From Enterobacteriaceae bacterium RIT691 (GTDB lineage Bacteria > Pseudomonadota > Gammaproteobacteria > Enterobacterales > Enterobacteriaceae): a stretch of 64,000 nucleotides of DNA. The stretch is taken from the NCBI GenBank assembly GCA_009668205.1, contig WJYM01000007.1, positions 186,001-250,000 of the forward strand, read 5' to 3'. Positions 8,547 to 17,881 of this stretch are shown here, one piece after another; positions within the stretch are counted from its first letter, which is position 1; every line of letters starts with the position of its first letter. The notes under the pieces were generated by a model. That model was given only the letters and a program-made list of their open reading frames with translations, was not told the DNA's origin and made no database searches. Made by a program: the position numbers and the translations under genes.

Positions 8547-9199
8547 TGACTTGCTAACGACTCCGCATTGCACAAACCATGGCGAATGGCCAGGTGGGTC
8601 AGCTCAACATCGCCGTGAATGTTCAATTTGCTAAACATTCGATAGCGATAGCTGTTCACCGTTTTCGGGCTGAGATTCAATTGTTCAGAAATCTCATTCA
8701 CCTTCTGGCCTTTGGTGATCATCAGCATAATCTGCAATTCGCGCTCAGACAAACTCGCGAACGGTGTTTCGGTTCTTTCAGGCTCAATCTGGCTCAGTGC
8801 CATCTGCTGGGCGATATCAGAAGCGATATAACGCTGCCCGGCAAACACCGAACGAATGGCGTTCACCACTTCCTGCGGTGCGGCCCCTTTACTGAGGTAA
8901 CCTGCCGCCCCTGCCTGCATCACTTTTGCCGGCAGCGGATTTTCCGTGTGAACGGTTAACATGATAACCCGGGTCTCTGCCGTGGAACGCACGATTTTGC
9001 GTGTCGCTTCAAGGCCGCCGATACCCGGCATGTTCATGTCCATCAGTACCACATCAACCTGATTGGCGCGGCACCATTTTACCGCGTCCTCACCACAGTT
9101 GACTGCACCGACGACTTTAATACCCTTTATATCTTCGAGAATGCGTCGTATCCCTGCGCGCACCAGTTCGTGGTCATCAACAAGAAGGACGTTGATCAA
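8543..9199 (-). CDS. uvrY: Response regulator UvrY of the BarA/UvrY system
   Basis: UvrY is the LuxR/FixJ-type response regulator that, with BarA, activates the CsrA-antagonising small RNAs csrB/csrC. The receiver domain has the acidic pocket (VDDHE) and phosphoacceptor D54 in VVLMDMN, and K104-type lysine in GYLSKGA. The C-terminal HTH contains [20 protein letters not shown] and [15 protein letters not shown] chose TTG at 9199 as the start: it has an AGGAG eight bases upstream, gives exactly 218 residues and fits the TTG start known in E. coli. The frame is open to 9316, but nothing there resembles the family. Confidence 0.96.
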   Translation of the reverse strand: MINVLLVDDHELVRAGIRRILEDIKGIKVVGAVNCGEDAVKWCRANQVDVVLMDMNMPGIGGLEATRKIVRSTAETRVIMLTVHTENPLPAKVMQAGAAGYLSKGAAPQEVVNAIRSVFAGQRYIASDIAQQMALSQIEPERTETPFASLSERELQIMLMITKGQKVNEISEQLNLSPKTVNSYRYRMFSKLNIHGDVELTHLAIRHGLCNAESLASQ

Positions 9200-9654
9200 A
9201 GGAATAATCTCCTGAAATAGGGATAACGCTACTGTCTCTAAATGCGCTGACATATTAACGGGTTTTATCGCCGCTGGGAAAGGCAAAAAAGAGCCCATTT
9301 CAGATTTTACTCGCATTTCTGGAAATTAGTTTGTACAACGACTGGAAACATCCGCTTAACACCCAGATACATCAACCCTTTTCTTAAATCAATTGCACCA
9401 AAAGATACCAATAAACACGAATTTTTGCGTATCTGATAAATACGACATAATTTATGTAACAACAATTAACGAACAATGAACCTATTTCAAACAAATAAAC
9501 GATTCATCCCCAGGCGACATTTAAATACCCCGCCGTAGAGCTCTGATCTGCGAGCAAAAATCAACCACTCCCGTTTTTCCTAAACCCTGTGGTATACTGC
9601 GCGGCCTTTATGTTACACCGCACGTTTGTGCGCAAAAATCCAACGAGGAAATAG
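9200..9654. promoter_or_regulatory. uvrY-yecF divergent intergenic region
   Basis: This 455-base A+T-rich stretch separates uvrY from yecF. No gene is seen. It must hold both divergent promoters. A TATACT at 9593-9598 is a good -10 candidate for yecF, about 57 bases before its ATG, but no convincing -35 accompanies it. A GAGGAA lies just before the yecF start. Confidence 0.5.
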
Positions 9655-9879
9655 ATGAGCACTCCTGATTTTTCCACTGCTGAGAATAATCAACAACTCT
9701 CCCAGGAAGTTTCCTGCCTTAAAGCGCTATTGACGCTGATGCTGCAGGCAATGGGCCAGGCGGACGCTGGTCGCGTGATCCTTAAAATGGAGAAGCAAAT
9801 CGGGCAGATGGAAGATGAAGCACAGGCGGCCGTATTTTCCAGCACCGTTCAGCAAATTAAACAAGCTTACCGTCAGTGA
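9655..9879 (+). CDS. yecF: DUF2594 protein YecF
   Basis: This small 74-residue acidic soluble protein is predicted to be mostly helical ([20 protein letters not shown]). It matches E. coli YecF in length, sequence and position between uvrY and sdiA. The family is conserved in enterobacteria and its function is not established. The gene stands alone, divergent from uvrY and convergent with sdiA. The start is supported by a GAGGAAATAG just upstream. Confidence 0.92.
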   Translation: MSTPDFSTAENNQQLSQEVSCLKALLTLMLQAMGQADAGRVILKMEKQIGQMEDEAQAAVFSSTVQQIKQAYRQ

Positions 9880-9933
9880 TCTCTGGCCGGCTGCATCTGG
9901 CAGCCGGTTAGCATTCGTGCGCAGGCACGCCCC

Positions 9934-10656
9934 TCAAATGATGCCAATTGCCGCCGCGTAACAGGCTATCTGTGTTTTATTCGGTGCGTTAAATTTCTTC
10001 TGCATGTTCTTTTGATGGAAATTCACGGTATTTTCAGAAATAGATAAAATGATCGAAATCTCAGCGGATGTTTTCCCTTCTGCCGTCCATTTCAGAATCT
10101 CCAGTTCACGCTTACTGAATCGCATTTCCTGCGCCATGACCCTCTCATCCTGCAGGCGTAGCAGCGATGCCAGGCTCAGCTCTACCAGCGTTTGTAAACG
10201 CAGCTCTGTTTCCTCATCGGAATAAGAATTAGCCTGCTGAGTTTGCCGGGACACCGACAGAAACCCCTGAGCACGGTTGGGCAGCAGCGTGCATTGCGTG
10301 ATCCCCTTACGCAGGCCGTGATGCTGCGCGGCGCGCCATAATTCAGGAGTATCGCGGAATAAATGATCGTCCCAGGGTAAATGGCCTTTGAGGTAATTTT
10401 CCTCTTTCAGCACCGGGTCGATCGCAAAATAATTTTCGGCCTGATAATGCGCCAGCCAGGCTTTCGGGTAGGTGGTGTGCAATGACACTCTGGGTCGGGT
10501 GAATGGAACCGGGTGGCGCACGAAAAGTGCATACCAGTCATAGTCCAGCGCGTGAGTCTGCTGTTGCAGAATGGCATAAATGTGTTCAGTGGCAGTCGCG
10601 CTCTGAAACTGCTGTGAAATATCCCTTCGCCAATGAAAAAAATCTCTGTCCCTCAT
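9934..10656 (-). CDS. sdiA: LuxR-type quorum-sensing regulator SdiA
   Basis: SdiA is a solo LuxR receptor: it detects N-acyl-homoserine lactones made by other bacteria and regulates target genes without a cognate synthase. The N-terminal autoinducer domain carries the conserved WYALFVRHPVPFTRP and WDDHLF segments. The C-terminal HTH contains FSKRELEILKWTAEGKTSAE and ISENTVNFHQKNMQKKF. The start at 10656 (MRDRDFFHWRR) gives 240 residues as in E. coli. The frame extends 19 codons upstream without family similarity. No luxI homologue is present in the window. Several N-terminal residues differ from E. coli, as expected for a more distant genus. Confidence 0.95.
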   Translation of the reverse strand: MRDRDFFHWRRDISQQFQSATATEHIYAILQQQTHALDYDWYALFVRHPVPFTRPRVSLHTTYPKAWLAHYQAENYFAIDPVLKEENYLKGHLPWDDHLFRDTPELWRAAQHHGLRKGITQCTLLPNRAQGFLSVSRQTQQANSYSDEETELRLQTLVELSLASLLRLQDERVMAQEMRFSKRELEILKWTAEGKTSAEISIILSISENTVNFHQKNMQKKFNAPNKTQIACYAAAIGII

Positions 10657-10883
10657 ACCTGACGAGAACGCTCCTGATTGATAATCATTCCTATGAATAC
10701 ATAAACCTAACACATAAATCGTACTTATGAATATAAAATATCACTGCGCCAGCAATTTATTCCGCAGAGTCTGCTGACCTGAGTGAAATTGACAGAAATA
10801 CCCACAATTTCATTGTTACTTAATGAAATTAGTATTCTGAGAAGAAATGAATATGCTTAAGTTAAATTCACGTTTTCATATTA

Positions 10884-10910
10884 TTGCGGCCTGAAACGAT
10901 CAGGCCGCAA
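10884..10910. terminator. Stem-loop downstream of tcyN
   Basis: A perfect 11-base inverted repeat (TTGCGGCCTGA, five-base loop, TCAGGCCGCAA) lies 6 bases beyond the tcyN stop. It has no clear T run on either strand, so it may stabilise the mRNA end rather than terminate by itself. Confidence 0.55.
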
Positions 10911-10915
10911 AGGAA

Positions 10916-11668
10916 TTACTGCATCAGGAATTTTTCGAGGAACTGACGGGTGCGGGGCTGCTGAGGGTTGGCAAACAGTGATTTTGCCTCGCCCTGCTCC
11001 ACAATTCGCCCCTGATCCATAAAGATGGCTCTGTCCGCCACATCCCGGGCAAAGCTCATCTCATGGGTAACGATCACCAGCGTGCGTTTCTCCTGCGCCA
11101 GTTGACGGATGGTATTGAGCACCTCGCCCACCAGTTCAGGATCGAGCGCCGACGTCGGCTCATCGAATAAAATCACGTCTGGCCGCATCGCCAACGCTCT
11201 GGCAATCGCCACACGCTGCTGCTGACCGCCGGAAAGACGGCGCGGATAGCTGCTCTCTTTGCCCGACAGCCCGACCTTCGCCAGCAAATCACGCGCGCGG
11301 GCAGAGGCATCACTTTTGCTCTCGCCTTTGACAATCACCGGCCCTTCAATGATGTTCTCCAGCACCGTACGATGCGGGAACAGGTTGAAGTTCTGGAACA
11401 CAAAGCCCACGTGTTGACGAAGCGTACGAATCAGCCCCTTTTGCTGGCTCAGCGGACGAGCCGTATCAATGGTGATATCGCCCACGCGGATGGTCCCGCT
11501 CTCAGGCTGTTCAAGCAGATTGATACTGCGCAGCAGCGTGGTTTTCCCCGAGCCGCTTGGCCCGATGATCGCCACCACTTCACCTTCTTTTACCTCCAGA
11601 TCGATCCCGTGCAGCACCGTCTGGCCGTGGAATTTTTTCACCAGGTTTTTGACATCGATAGCACTCAT
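10916..11668 (-). CDS. tcyN: L-cystine ABC transporter ATP-binding protein
   Basis: TcyN (YecC) hydrolyses ATP to drive cystine uptake through TcyL, fed by the periplasmic protein TcyJ. The 250-residue product has Walker A (GPSGSGKTT near residue 36), the Q-loop (VFQNFNLFPH), the ABC signature LSGGQQQR, Walker B (VILFDEPTSALD) and the H-loop (IVTHEM). This is the polar amino acid uptake class. The start overlaps the tcyL stop by four bases. It is the last gene of the cystine cluster. Confidence 0.96.
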   Translation of the reverse strand: MSAIDVKNLVKKFHGQTVLHGIDLEVKEGEVVAIIGPSGSGKTTLLRSINLLEQPESGTIRVGDITIDTARPLSQQKGLIRTLRQHVGFVFQNFNLFPHRTVLENIIEGPVIVKGESKSDASARARDLLAKVGLSGKESSYPRRLSGGQQQRVAIARALAMRPDVILFDEPTSALDPELVGEVLNTIRQLAQEKRTLVIVTHEMSFARDVADRAIFMDQGRIVEQGEAKSLFANPQQPRTRQFLEKFLMQ

Positions 11669-12333
11669 TTCGGATCACGCTCCTGGCGGTTCAACTGGTT
11701 TTCGAAATAGTTCTGCAGTGAAGACAGGACCGTTGCCATCACCCAGTAAATCAGCGACGCGGCAAGATACATGGTGAACACTTCCAGCGTCCGCGAGGTG
11801 ATCAGCTGCGCCTGTCGGAACAGTTCTGGCACCTGAATCGTGGCGGCGAGCGACGTATCTTTCACCAGGCTGATAAAGCTGTTGGACAGCGGAGGCAACG
11901 CCACGCGCGCCGCCTGCGGCAGGATCGCACGACGCAGTGTCTGCCACGGCGTCATACCAATGCTGGCGGCGGCCTCCCACTGCCCTTTATCAATGGCGGA
12001 AATCGCCGCACGCAGCGTTTCAGAGGTATAGGCCGCGGTATTCAGCGACAGGCCGATCATCGCCGCCGGGATAGGATCCAGCTCGATGCCAAACTGCGGC
12101 AGACCGTAGTAGATCATAAACAGCTGGGCGATAAGGGGCGTCCCGCGGAAAATCGAGGTATAGAAGCGCGCCACCCAGCGCACCGGTCCTACCGCTGACA
12201 TGCGCATCAATGCCAGCACAAAGCCGAGGATCAGACCAAAAAACATCCCGCCGATGCTGAGCTGCAGGGTGAACACCGCCCCTTTCAGCAGATACGGCAG
12301 GGAGTCGATAACCAGTTGGATACTTTCTTGCAT
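11665..12333 (-). CDS. tcyL: L-cystine ABC transporter permease
   Basis: TcyL (YecS) is the inner-membrane channel of the cystine importer. The 222-residue protein, the same length as in E. coli, has several hydrophobic helices and the EAA loop typical of HisMQ-type permeases (EAAASIGMTPWQTLRRAILP), which docks on TcyN. It lies 14 bases after dcyD and overlaps tcyN by four bases, so the three are co-transcribed. Confidence 0.95.
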   Translation of the reverse strand: MQESIQLVIDSLPYLLKGAVFTLQLSIGGMFFGLILGFVLALMRMSAVGPVRWVARFYTSIFRGTPLIAQLFMIYYGLPQFGIELDPIPAAMIGLSLNTAAYTSETLRAAISAIDKGQWEAAASIGMTPWQTLRRAILPQAARVALPPLSNSFISLVKDTSLAATIQVPELFRQAQLITSRTLEVFTMYLAASLIYWVMATVLSSLQNYFENQLNRQERDPK

Positions 12334-12347
12334 TCTCGTTTTCTTAT

Positions 12348-13412
<1,065 letters not shown>

Positions 13413-13450
13413 ATTGTTTGTGGGCGGGACGGGAAACCTGTGCGGCCTGC

Positions 13451-13540
13451 TCCCCCTCACCCCGACCCTCTCCCTGAATGGAGAGGGAGAAAGTCAAATC
13501 CAGTGCCGAGCTATTCCCTCTCCCACGGGGAGAGGGAGCA
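13451..13540. repeat. Paired palindromic intergenic repeat
   Basis: Two related inverted repeats lie in tandem: CCCTCTCC/GGAGAGGG around 13466-13487 and TCCCTCTCCC/GGGAGAGGGA around 13515-13537, preceded by the CCCTCACCCCGACCCTC motif. Such C-rich palindromes are common dispersed extragenic repeats in Enterobacter-like genomes. This is the only clear copy in the window. Confidence 0.7.
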
Positions 13541-13546
13541 AACACT

Positions 13547-13575
13547 AAAAACCTTCTCACAAGGAGAAGGTTTTA
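13547..13575 (-). terminator. Terminator after tcyJ
   Basis: An inverted repeat (AAAACCTTCTC, short loop, GAGAAGGTTTT) begins 5 bases beyond the tcyJ stop and is followed on the minus strand by further T residues. It is a typical intrinsic terminator for tcyJ. Confidence 0.75.
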
Positions 13576-13579
13576 CGGT

Positions 13580-14380
13580 TTACCTTGTTACATCCGCACC
13601 GAACCACTTCTCAGAGAGTGCTTTCAGGCTGCCGTCTTTCTGCATCTCGGCAATCGCACCATCGATAGCTTTCAGCAGGTCTTCGTTGCCTTTACGCAGC
13701 GCAACGCCGGACTCCTGACGAGAGAAGGCTTCACCGGTCACCGCCAGGGTGTCTTTGGTTTTCTTCACCAGATCCAACGCCGCCAGACGGTCAACCAGAA
13801 TCGCATCGATACGGCCAACGCGCAGATCCTGATATTTGGTCGGGTCATCATCATAGGTGCGAACATCCACGCCCTGTACGTTTTTACGCAGCCACTCTTC
13901 GTAGTTAGTGCCAAGGCCCACGCCCACTTTTTTCCCTTTCAGGTCATCCGCGGTTTTGATGCTGCCTTCGTTGCCTTTTTTCACCAGCGCCTGAATACCG
14001 GACACGGTGTACGGCGTAGAGAAATCATATTTCTGCTTACGCACGTCGGAGATGGTGACCTGGTTGATGACGACGTCGATGCGTTTGGAATCCAGCGAAG
14101 CCAGCATCCCGTCCCATTTGGTCGGTTTTAAATCGGCCTTCACGCCGAGGTGTTTGGCCAGCTCCTGGGCAAACTCCACTTCGAAGCCGGTCAGCTTACC
14201 GTCATCTCCCTGGAAACTGAACGGAGGATACGTCCCTTCCAACCCTACGCGCAGCGAACCGCGCTCTTTGACCTGTGCCAGCAGATTTTCCGCCGCGAAC
14301 GTTTTCACACTCGCCCCGGCCACCAGCGCAACAGCCATCATACCCATCAGAGCCTGACGGCCCAGCAGTGCTATTTTCAT
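13580..14380 (-). CDS. tcyJ: L-cystine-binding periplasmic protein
   Basis: TcyJ (FliY) is the substrate-binding subunit of the cystine ABC importer. A cleavable signal peptide covers about residues 1-28 (hydrophobic MGMMAVALVAGASV, then FAAENL). The mature part is a family 3 solute-binding protein (GLEGTYPPFSF, GFEVEFAQELAKHLGV, VVINQVTISDVR, KYQDLRVGRIDAILVDRLAA). The start at 14380 gives 266 residues as in E. coli. An ATG one codon upstream (14383) is equally possible. It is separated from fliZ by 85 bases and from dcyD by two stem-loops and a palindromic repeat. Confidence 0.95.
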   Translation of the reverse strand: MKIALLGRQALMGMMAVALVAGASVKTFAAENLLAQVKERGSLRVGLEGTYPPFSFQGDDGKLTGFEVEFAQELAKHLGVKADLKPTKWDGMLASLDSKRIDVVINQVTISDVRKQKYDFSTPYTVSGIQALVKKGNEGSIKTADDLKGKKVGVGLGTNYEEWLRKNVQGVDVRTYDDDPTKYQDLRVGRIDAILVDRLAALDLVKKTKDTLAVTGEAFSRQESGVALRKGNEDLLKAIDGAIAEMQKDGSLKALSEKWFGADVTR

Positions 14381-14465
14381 CATTCCCCCGAGAATTCGAA
14401 TTTTTTTGCAGTGTAAGGGGTTTCAGCAAAACGGCTAATACCCGTGAGCTACATCTTATTCGAAT

Positions 14466-15014
14466 TTAATATATATCAGAGGTTGCCTGATACGCGAACT
14501 TCTGTACCTCAACCACCGGCTGCAGGTTTTTGAAATGCGAGTATTTCCGCAACGCGATGCGGTAGTTATTGGTGCTGGTTGTCGGCAGCCACGGTGCCAG
14601 CGCTTCGTCCGGTTCGCCGTTAAGCAAATCCCGACTGATATTCAGCGCTGACAGATGATTCCCCAGGCGACGCAGGCGAACGACATACTCGCGCACGGTG
14701 CCAGGGCTCATGTCCGTTTGATCGAACAGGTACTGCTTAAAGCCGACGATATCAAAGAAATCGCTCTGCTCTTTGCAGTGCAGATCGCCGCAGAAACGAC
14801 AAAGCGCCACCCACTCACGGCGCTCCGTGAGCCATTCGGCTTCGTCCATTAGCGTATCAAGGCGGGAGATGGCAATTTTGTTGACGATTTCGCCCTGCCG
14901 GACCAGCGTGATGCGGTCCAACAGTTTGTGACAATGGGCGCAATGCGTCTGGCTGTGTTTAAAGTCTTTAAGGTAGCGGCTTAAAGGCCGTCTTTTTACG
15001 TGCTGCACCGTCAT
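14466..15014 (-). CDS. fliZ: Flagella regulatory protein FliZ
   Basis: FliZ sustains flagellar gene expression and represses many sigma-S promoters by binding their extended -10 regions. It has a fold related to the core-binding domain of tyrosine recombinases. The 182-residue product matches E. coli FliZ throughout, including RPLSRYLKDFKHSQTHCAHC, DFFDIVGFKQYLFDQT and SPGTVREYVVRLRRLGNHL. It contains two CxxC-like pairs (CAHCHK, CRFCGDLHC). It lies 51 bases downstream of fliA and belongs to the fliAZ operon. Confidence 0.95.
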   Translation of the reverse strand: MTVQHVKRRPLSRYLKDFKHSQTHCAHCHKLLDRITLVRQGEIVNKIAISRLDTLMDEAEWLTERREWVALCRFCGDLHCKEQSDFFDIVGFKQYLFDQTDMSPGTVREYVVRLRRLGNHLSALNISRDLLNGEPDEALAPWLPTTSTNNYRIALRKYSHFKNLQPVVEVQKFAYQATSDIY

Positions 15015-15065
15015 GATAACTCCTGGTAGTCAATGCTCTATCGGCATGTTTCCAGGGGTGACCGC

Positions 15066-15797
15066 TTAGCCGCCCTCCTGGTACCGACCCAGTTTGGTTC
15101 GCAACCGCTTGATAGCCTGACTGTGAAGCTGGCTGACGCGTGACTCCCCTACCTCCAGTACGGCACCAATCTCTTTCAGATTGAGCTCCTCCTGGTAGTA
15201 GAGCGTCAGCACCAGCTGCTCACGTTCCGGTAAGGCTTCAATCGCCTCTATCACGCGATGACGCAGATTGCTCTCCATCAGCTGATGGAGGGGGTTTTCC
15301 TGTTGATTCTCTTCCGTCACCAGCTCAATACTGTCGCCGTGCTCTTCCCGCCATTCGTCGTACGAGAAAAGCTGGCTGTTATTGGTATCGAGCAGCATCT
15401 GCCGGTAGTCCTCAACCGCAATGCCAAGACGCTGTGCCACTTCGGTTTCCGTCGCGTTACGTCCCAGCTCCTGCTCCAGTTGCCCCATCGCCTGCGCCAC
15501 TTCACGGGCGTTACGGCGGACGCTGCGCGGTACCCAATCCCGACTGCGCAGTTCGTCCAGCATCGCTCCGCGGATGCGCTGTACTGCATATGTGGTAAAT
15601 GCCGTGCCTTGCAGAGCATCGTAGCGCTCGACGGCATTCAACAACCCAATGCCGCCCGCCTGAAGCAGATCGTCCAGTTCCACGCTCGCGGGCAGTCGCA
15701 CCTGAAGGCGCAATGCTTCGTGTCGCACCAAAGGAACATAACGCTGCCACAGCGAGTGTTTATCCATTACACCTTCAGCGGTATAGAGTGAATTCAC
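15066..15797 (-). CDS. fliA: Flagellar sigma factor 28 (FliA)
   Basis: FliA directs RNA polymerase to late (class 3) flagellar promoters such as fliC and fliD, and is held by FlgM until the hook is complete. The 243-residue protein shows regions 2 (LLNAVERYDALQGTAFTTYA and VQRIRGAMLDELRSRDW), 3 (RNATETEVAQRLGI) and 4 (LPEREQLVLTLYYQEELNLK, then GESRVSQLHSQA). The start is GTG, conserved in E. coli. The C-terminus (LGRYQEGG) is slightly longer than in E. coli. Confidence 0.97.
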   Translation of the reverse strand: MNSLYTAEGVMDKHSLWQRYVPLVRHEALRLQVRLPASVELDDLLQAGGIGLLNAVERYDALQGTAFTTYAVQRIRGAMLDELRSRDWVPRSVRRNAREVAQAMGQLEQELGRNATETEVAQRLGIAVEDYRQMLLDTNNSQLFSYDEWREEHGDSIELVTEENQQENPLHQLMESNLRHRVIEAIEALPEREQLVLTLYYQEELNLKEIGAVLEVGESRVSQLHSQAIKRLRTKLGRYQEGG

Positions 15798-15822
15798 GAT
15801 AAACAGCCCTGCAATAGTTGAG

Positions 15823-15830
15823 TTATCGGC
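15823..15830 (-). promoter_or_regulatory. FliA-type -10 element of the fliA promoter
   Basis: GCCGATAA, the exact sigma-28 -10 sequence, lies 26 bases upstream of the fliA GTG within a block that is almost identical to the E. coli fliA leader (TGCAGAAACGGATAATCAT before it). A TAAA lies further upstream but at too great a distance, so the -35 is poorly defined. It fits autoregulation of fliA together with FlhDC control. Confidence 0.65.
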
Positions 15831-15916
15831 ATGATTATCCGTTTCTGCAGGGGTTTTAATCGACGGAATAGTGGCTAAAAGGAGGGGTTATTTGGGGAGT
15901 TAAGTGAAACTTAAAT

Positions 15917-15944
15917 GCAAAAAAACCCCGCCGAAGCGGGGTTT
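15917..15944 (-). terminator. fliC terminator
   Basis: A G+C-rich hairpin AACCCCGC-TTC-GGCGGGGTT is followed on the minus strand by seven T. It lies 26 bases after the flagellin stop codon and separates fliC from fliA. Confidence 0.9.
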
Positions 15945-15969
15945 GTGACGTAAGTCAGAGAACTCAGGA

Positions 15970-17610
15970 TTAGCCCTGCAGCAGAGACAGAACCTGCTGT
16001 GGAACCTGGTTAGCTTTTGCCAGCACGGAGTTACCGGCCTGCTGAATGATCTGCGCTTTAGACATGTTCGACACTTCGGTCGCGTAGTCGGCGTCCTGAA
16101 TACGGGACTGTGCTTCAGACAGGTTGGTGGTGGTGTTGTTCAGGTTGGTGACCGCAGAATCCAGACGGTTCTGGATAGCACCCAGAGAAGAACGGAATTT
16201 ATCGATGTTGCTGATAGCATCGTCCAGCGCTGCCAGTGGGTCTGCGGTGGTGGTGGTCGCAGTCTGAGCGTCGGTAGTGATGCTGCCGCTCGCGTCTTTA
16301 TGCGCTACTTTGCCGGAACCGTTGGTGATAGAACCATCAGTCTGAACATAGTAAGTAGCAGTGTTAGTGGTCGTTAATGCCGCATTGTTATCGACGTAAA
16401 CTGCGCTAGCGCCATTTTTAACAACACCGGCGTTATCAACAGTGTAAGCGCCTGCGGTGAAACCTGCAGCAGCGGTACCGCTTTGCAATTTATCAGCGCT
16501 AATCTTGGCATTGGCAACATCAATCGTACCCGCAGCACCACCAGTAAGCGTCAGCGTTTCACCTGATGCCGTGGTGATAGAGGAAGCTACTGCGGTACCA
16601 CCGTTAGCGTTAGCCTGCAACGCAGCCAGAGTTGCAGCAGGCGGGGTACCTGCGCTGTTTTTGGTCAGGTTGCCTGTGGTATCCAGGTACAGCGCCGCGC
16701 CATCATCCGCAGCGGTCATGGTGCCGTCTTTAGCAATAACAACGTCTTGTTTAGTCGAACCAATCGTTACGCTTGCTTTAGTGGTATCGCCAGCTGCCGG
16801 GTTCAGATAGCTCAGAACCTGGGCAGAGGTTGCGCCAGTCTGGCTGAAGGTGAAGCTATTGCTTGCTTTATTGAAGGTGTAGGTGTTTGTCGCTGAAGAC
16901 AGTCCATCGTCAACAGTGCCCGCGCTGGTCACGGTCGCGCCATTTGCCAGGCTGCTGAACACGTCAGCTGAAGAGGCAGCTTTGAAACCTGCGGAACCGG
17001 TGTAGGTGTTACCGGCCAGCGTAAAGCCTGCAGCGGTCATATCAGAGGCAGTAGCCACTGCGTTTGCAACGCCGCCTTTACCGTTCACGTTGAAGCCAGT
17101 CAGTTTCAGCGTAGAAGAGTCGATTTGTTTCAGGTCGATATTGATGGTCTGGCCATCGTTAGCGCCAACCTGAACTTTCATGGTGCCGTCTTTTGCCAGC
17201 ACGTTCACGCCGTTGAACTGGGTCTGACCGGATACGCGGTCAATTTCGTCCAGGCGGGATTTGATTTCGTCCTGGATGGAGTCCAGGTCAGACTGGGAGT
17301 TGGTGCCGTTCTGAGACTGAACGGTCAGCTCACGGATACGCTGTAAGTTGTTGTTGATTTCAGACAGTGCGCCTTCAGTGGTCTGTGCCACAGAGATACC
17401 GTCGTTGGCGTTACGCGCTGCCTGAGTCAGGCCTTTGATGTTAGAGGTGAAACGGTTAGCAATTGCCTGACCCGCTGCATCGTCTTTTGCGCTGTTGATA
17501 CGCAGGCCGGAAGACAGGCGCTCAATAGCAGTAGACATTGCAGACTGGTTCTTGTTGATGTTGTTCTGAGTGATCAGCGAGAGGCTGTTGGTATTAATGA
17601 CTTGTGCCAT
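15970..17610 (-). CDS. fliC: Flagellin
   Basis: This is the filament subunit, exported through the flagellar channel and polymerised under the FliD cap. Of 546 residues, the first about 175 (MAQVINTNSLSLITQNNINK through LDEIDRVSGQTQFNGVNVLA) and the last about 100 (from ALDDAISNIDKFRSSLGAIQ to VLSLLQG) are conserved D0/D1 helices. The middle is the variable, surface-exposed antigenic region, rich in Ala, Thr and Gly with no cysteine. The length exceeds E. coli K-12 flagellin by almost 50 residues, all in the variable part. A sigma-28 promoter precedes it and a strong terminator follows. Confidence 0.97.
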   Translation of the reverse strand: MAQVINTNSLSLITQNNINKNQSAMSTAIERLSSGLRINSAKDDAAGQAIANRFTSNIKGLTQAARNANDGISVAQTTEGALSEINNNLQRIRELTVQSQNGTNSQSDLDSIQDEIKSRLDEIDRVSGQTQFNGVNVLAKDGTMKVQVGANDGQTINIDLKQIDSSTLKLTGFNVNGKGGVANAVATASDMTAAGFTLAGNTYTGSAGFKAASSADVFSSLANGATVTSAGTVDDGLSSATNTYTFNKASNSFTFSQTGATSAQVLSYLNPAAGDTTKASVTIGSTKQDVVIAKDGTMTAADDGAALYLDTTGNLTKNSAGTPPAATLAALQANANGGTAVASSITTASGETLTLTGGAAGTIDVANAKISADKLQSGTAAAGFTAGAYTVDNAGVVKNGASAVYVDNNAALTTTNTATYYVQTDGSITNGSGKVAHKDASGSITTDAQTATTTTADPLAALDDAISNIDKFRSSLGAIQNRLDSAVTNLNNTTTNLSEAQSRIQDADYATEVSNMSKAQIIQQAGNSVLAKANQVPQQVLSLLQG

Positions 17611-17689
17611 GATTTGGTTTCCTGTTGTTCATCAAATCTGTTAGTTAGATTTGGGTTTCCACCCGTCGGCTCAATCGCCGTCAATGTGG

Positions 17690-17716
17690 TTATCGTCGTC
17701 CCTTGAACAACCTTTA
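17690..17716 (-). promoter_or_regulatory. Sigma-28 promoter of fliC
   Basis: On the minus strand TAAAG (17716-17712) is separated by 14 bases from GACGATAA (17697-17690), one mismatch from the consensus TAAA-N15-GCCGATAA. The downstream leader contains the conserved TTGACGGCGATTGAGCCGAC of enterobacterial fliC genes. Confidence 0.85.
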
Positions 17717-17811
17717 GAATTTTTTTCTCAAACCCGACATTAATTTTTTAGCCGCCGAAATACTCCTCTGACCTGCCTTTATTCCTGCCATTAAAAAAAG
17801 AAAATTAACCG

Positions 17812-17838
17812 TAAACTTTGCGCCATTCCCGCCGATAA
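17812..17838 (+). promoter_or_regulatory. Sigma-28 promoter of fliDST
   Basis: TAAA (17812-17815), 15 bases, then GCCGATAA (17831-17838) is a perfect match to the class 3 flagellar promoter consensus. It lies 44 bases upstream of the fliD ATG and diverges from the fliC promoter. Confidence 0.93.
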
Positions 17839-17881
17839 CCCCGGTAATGATTCTACGTGTTGCTACATTAAGGAATAAATA

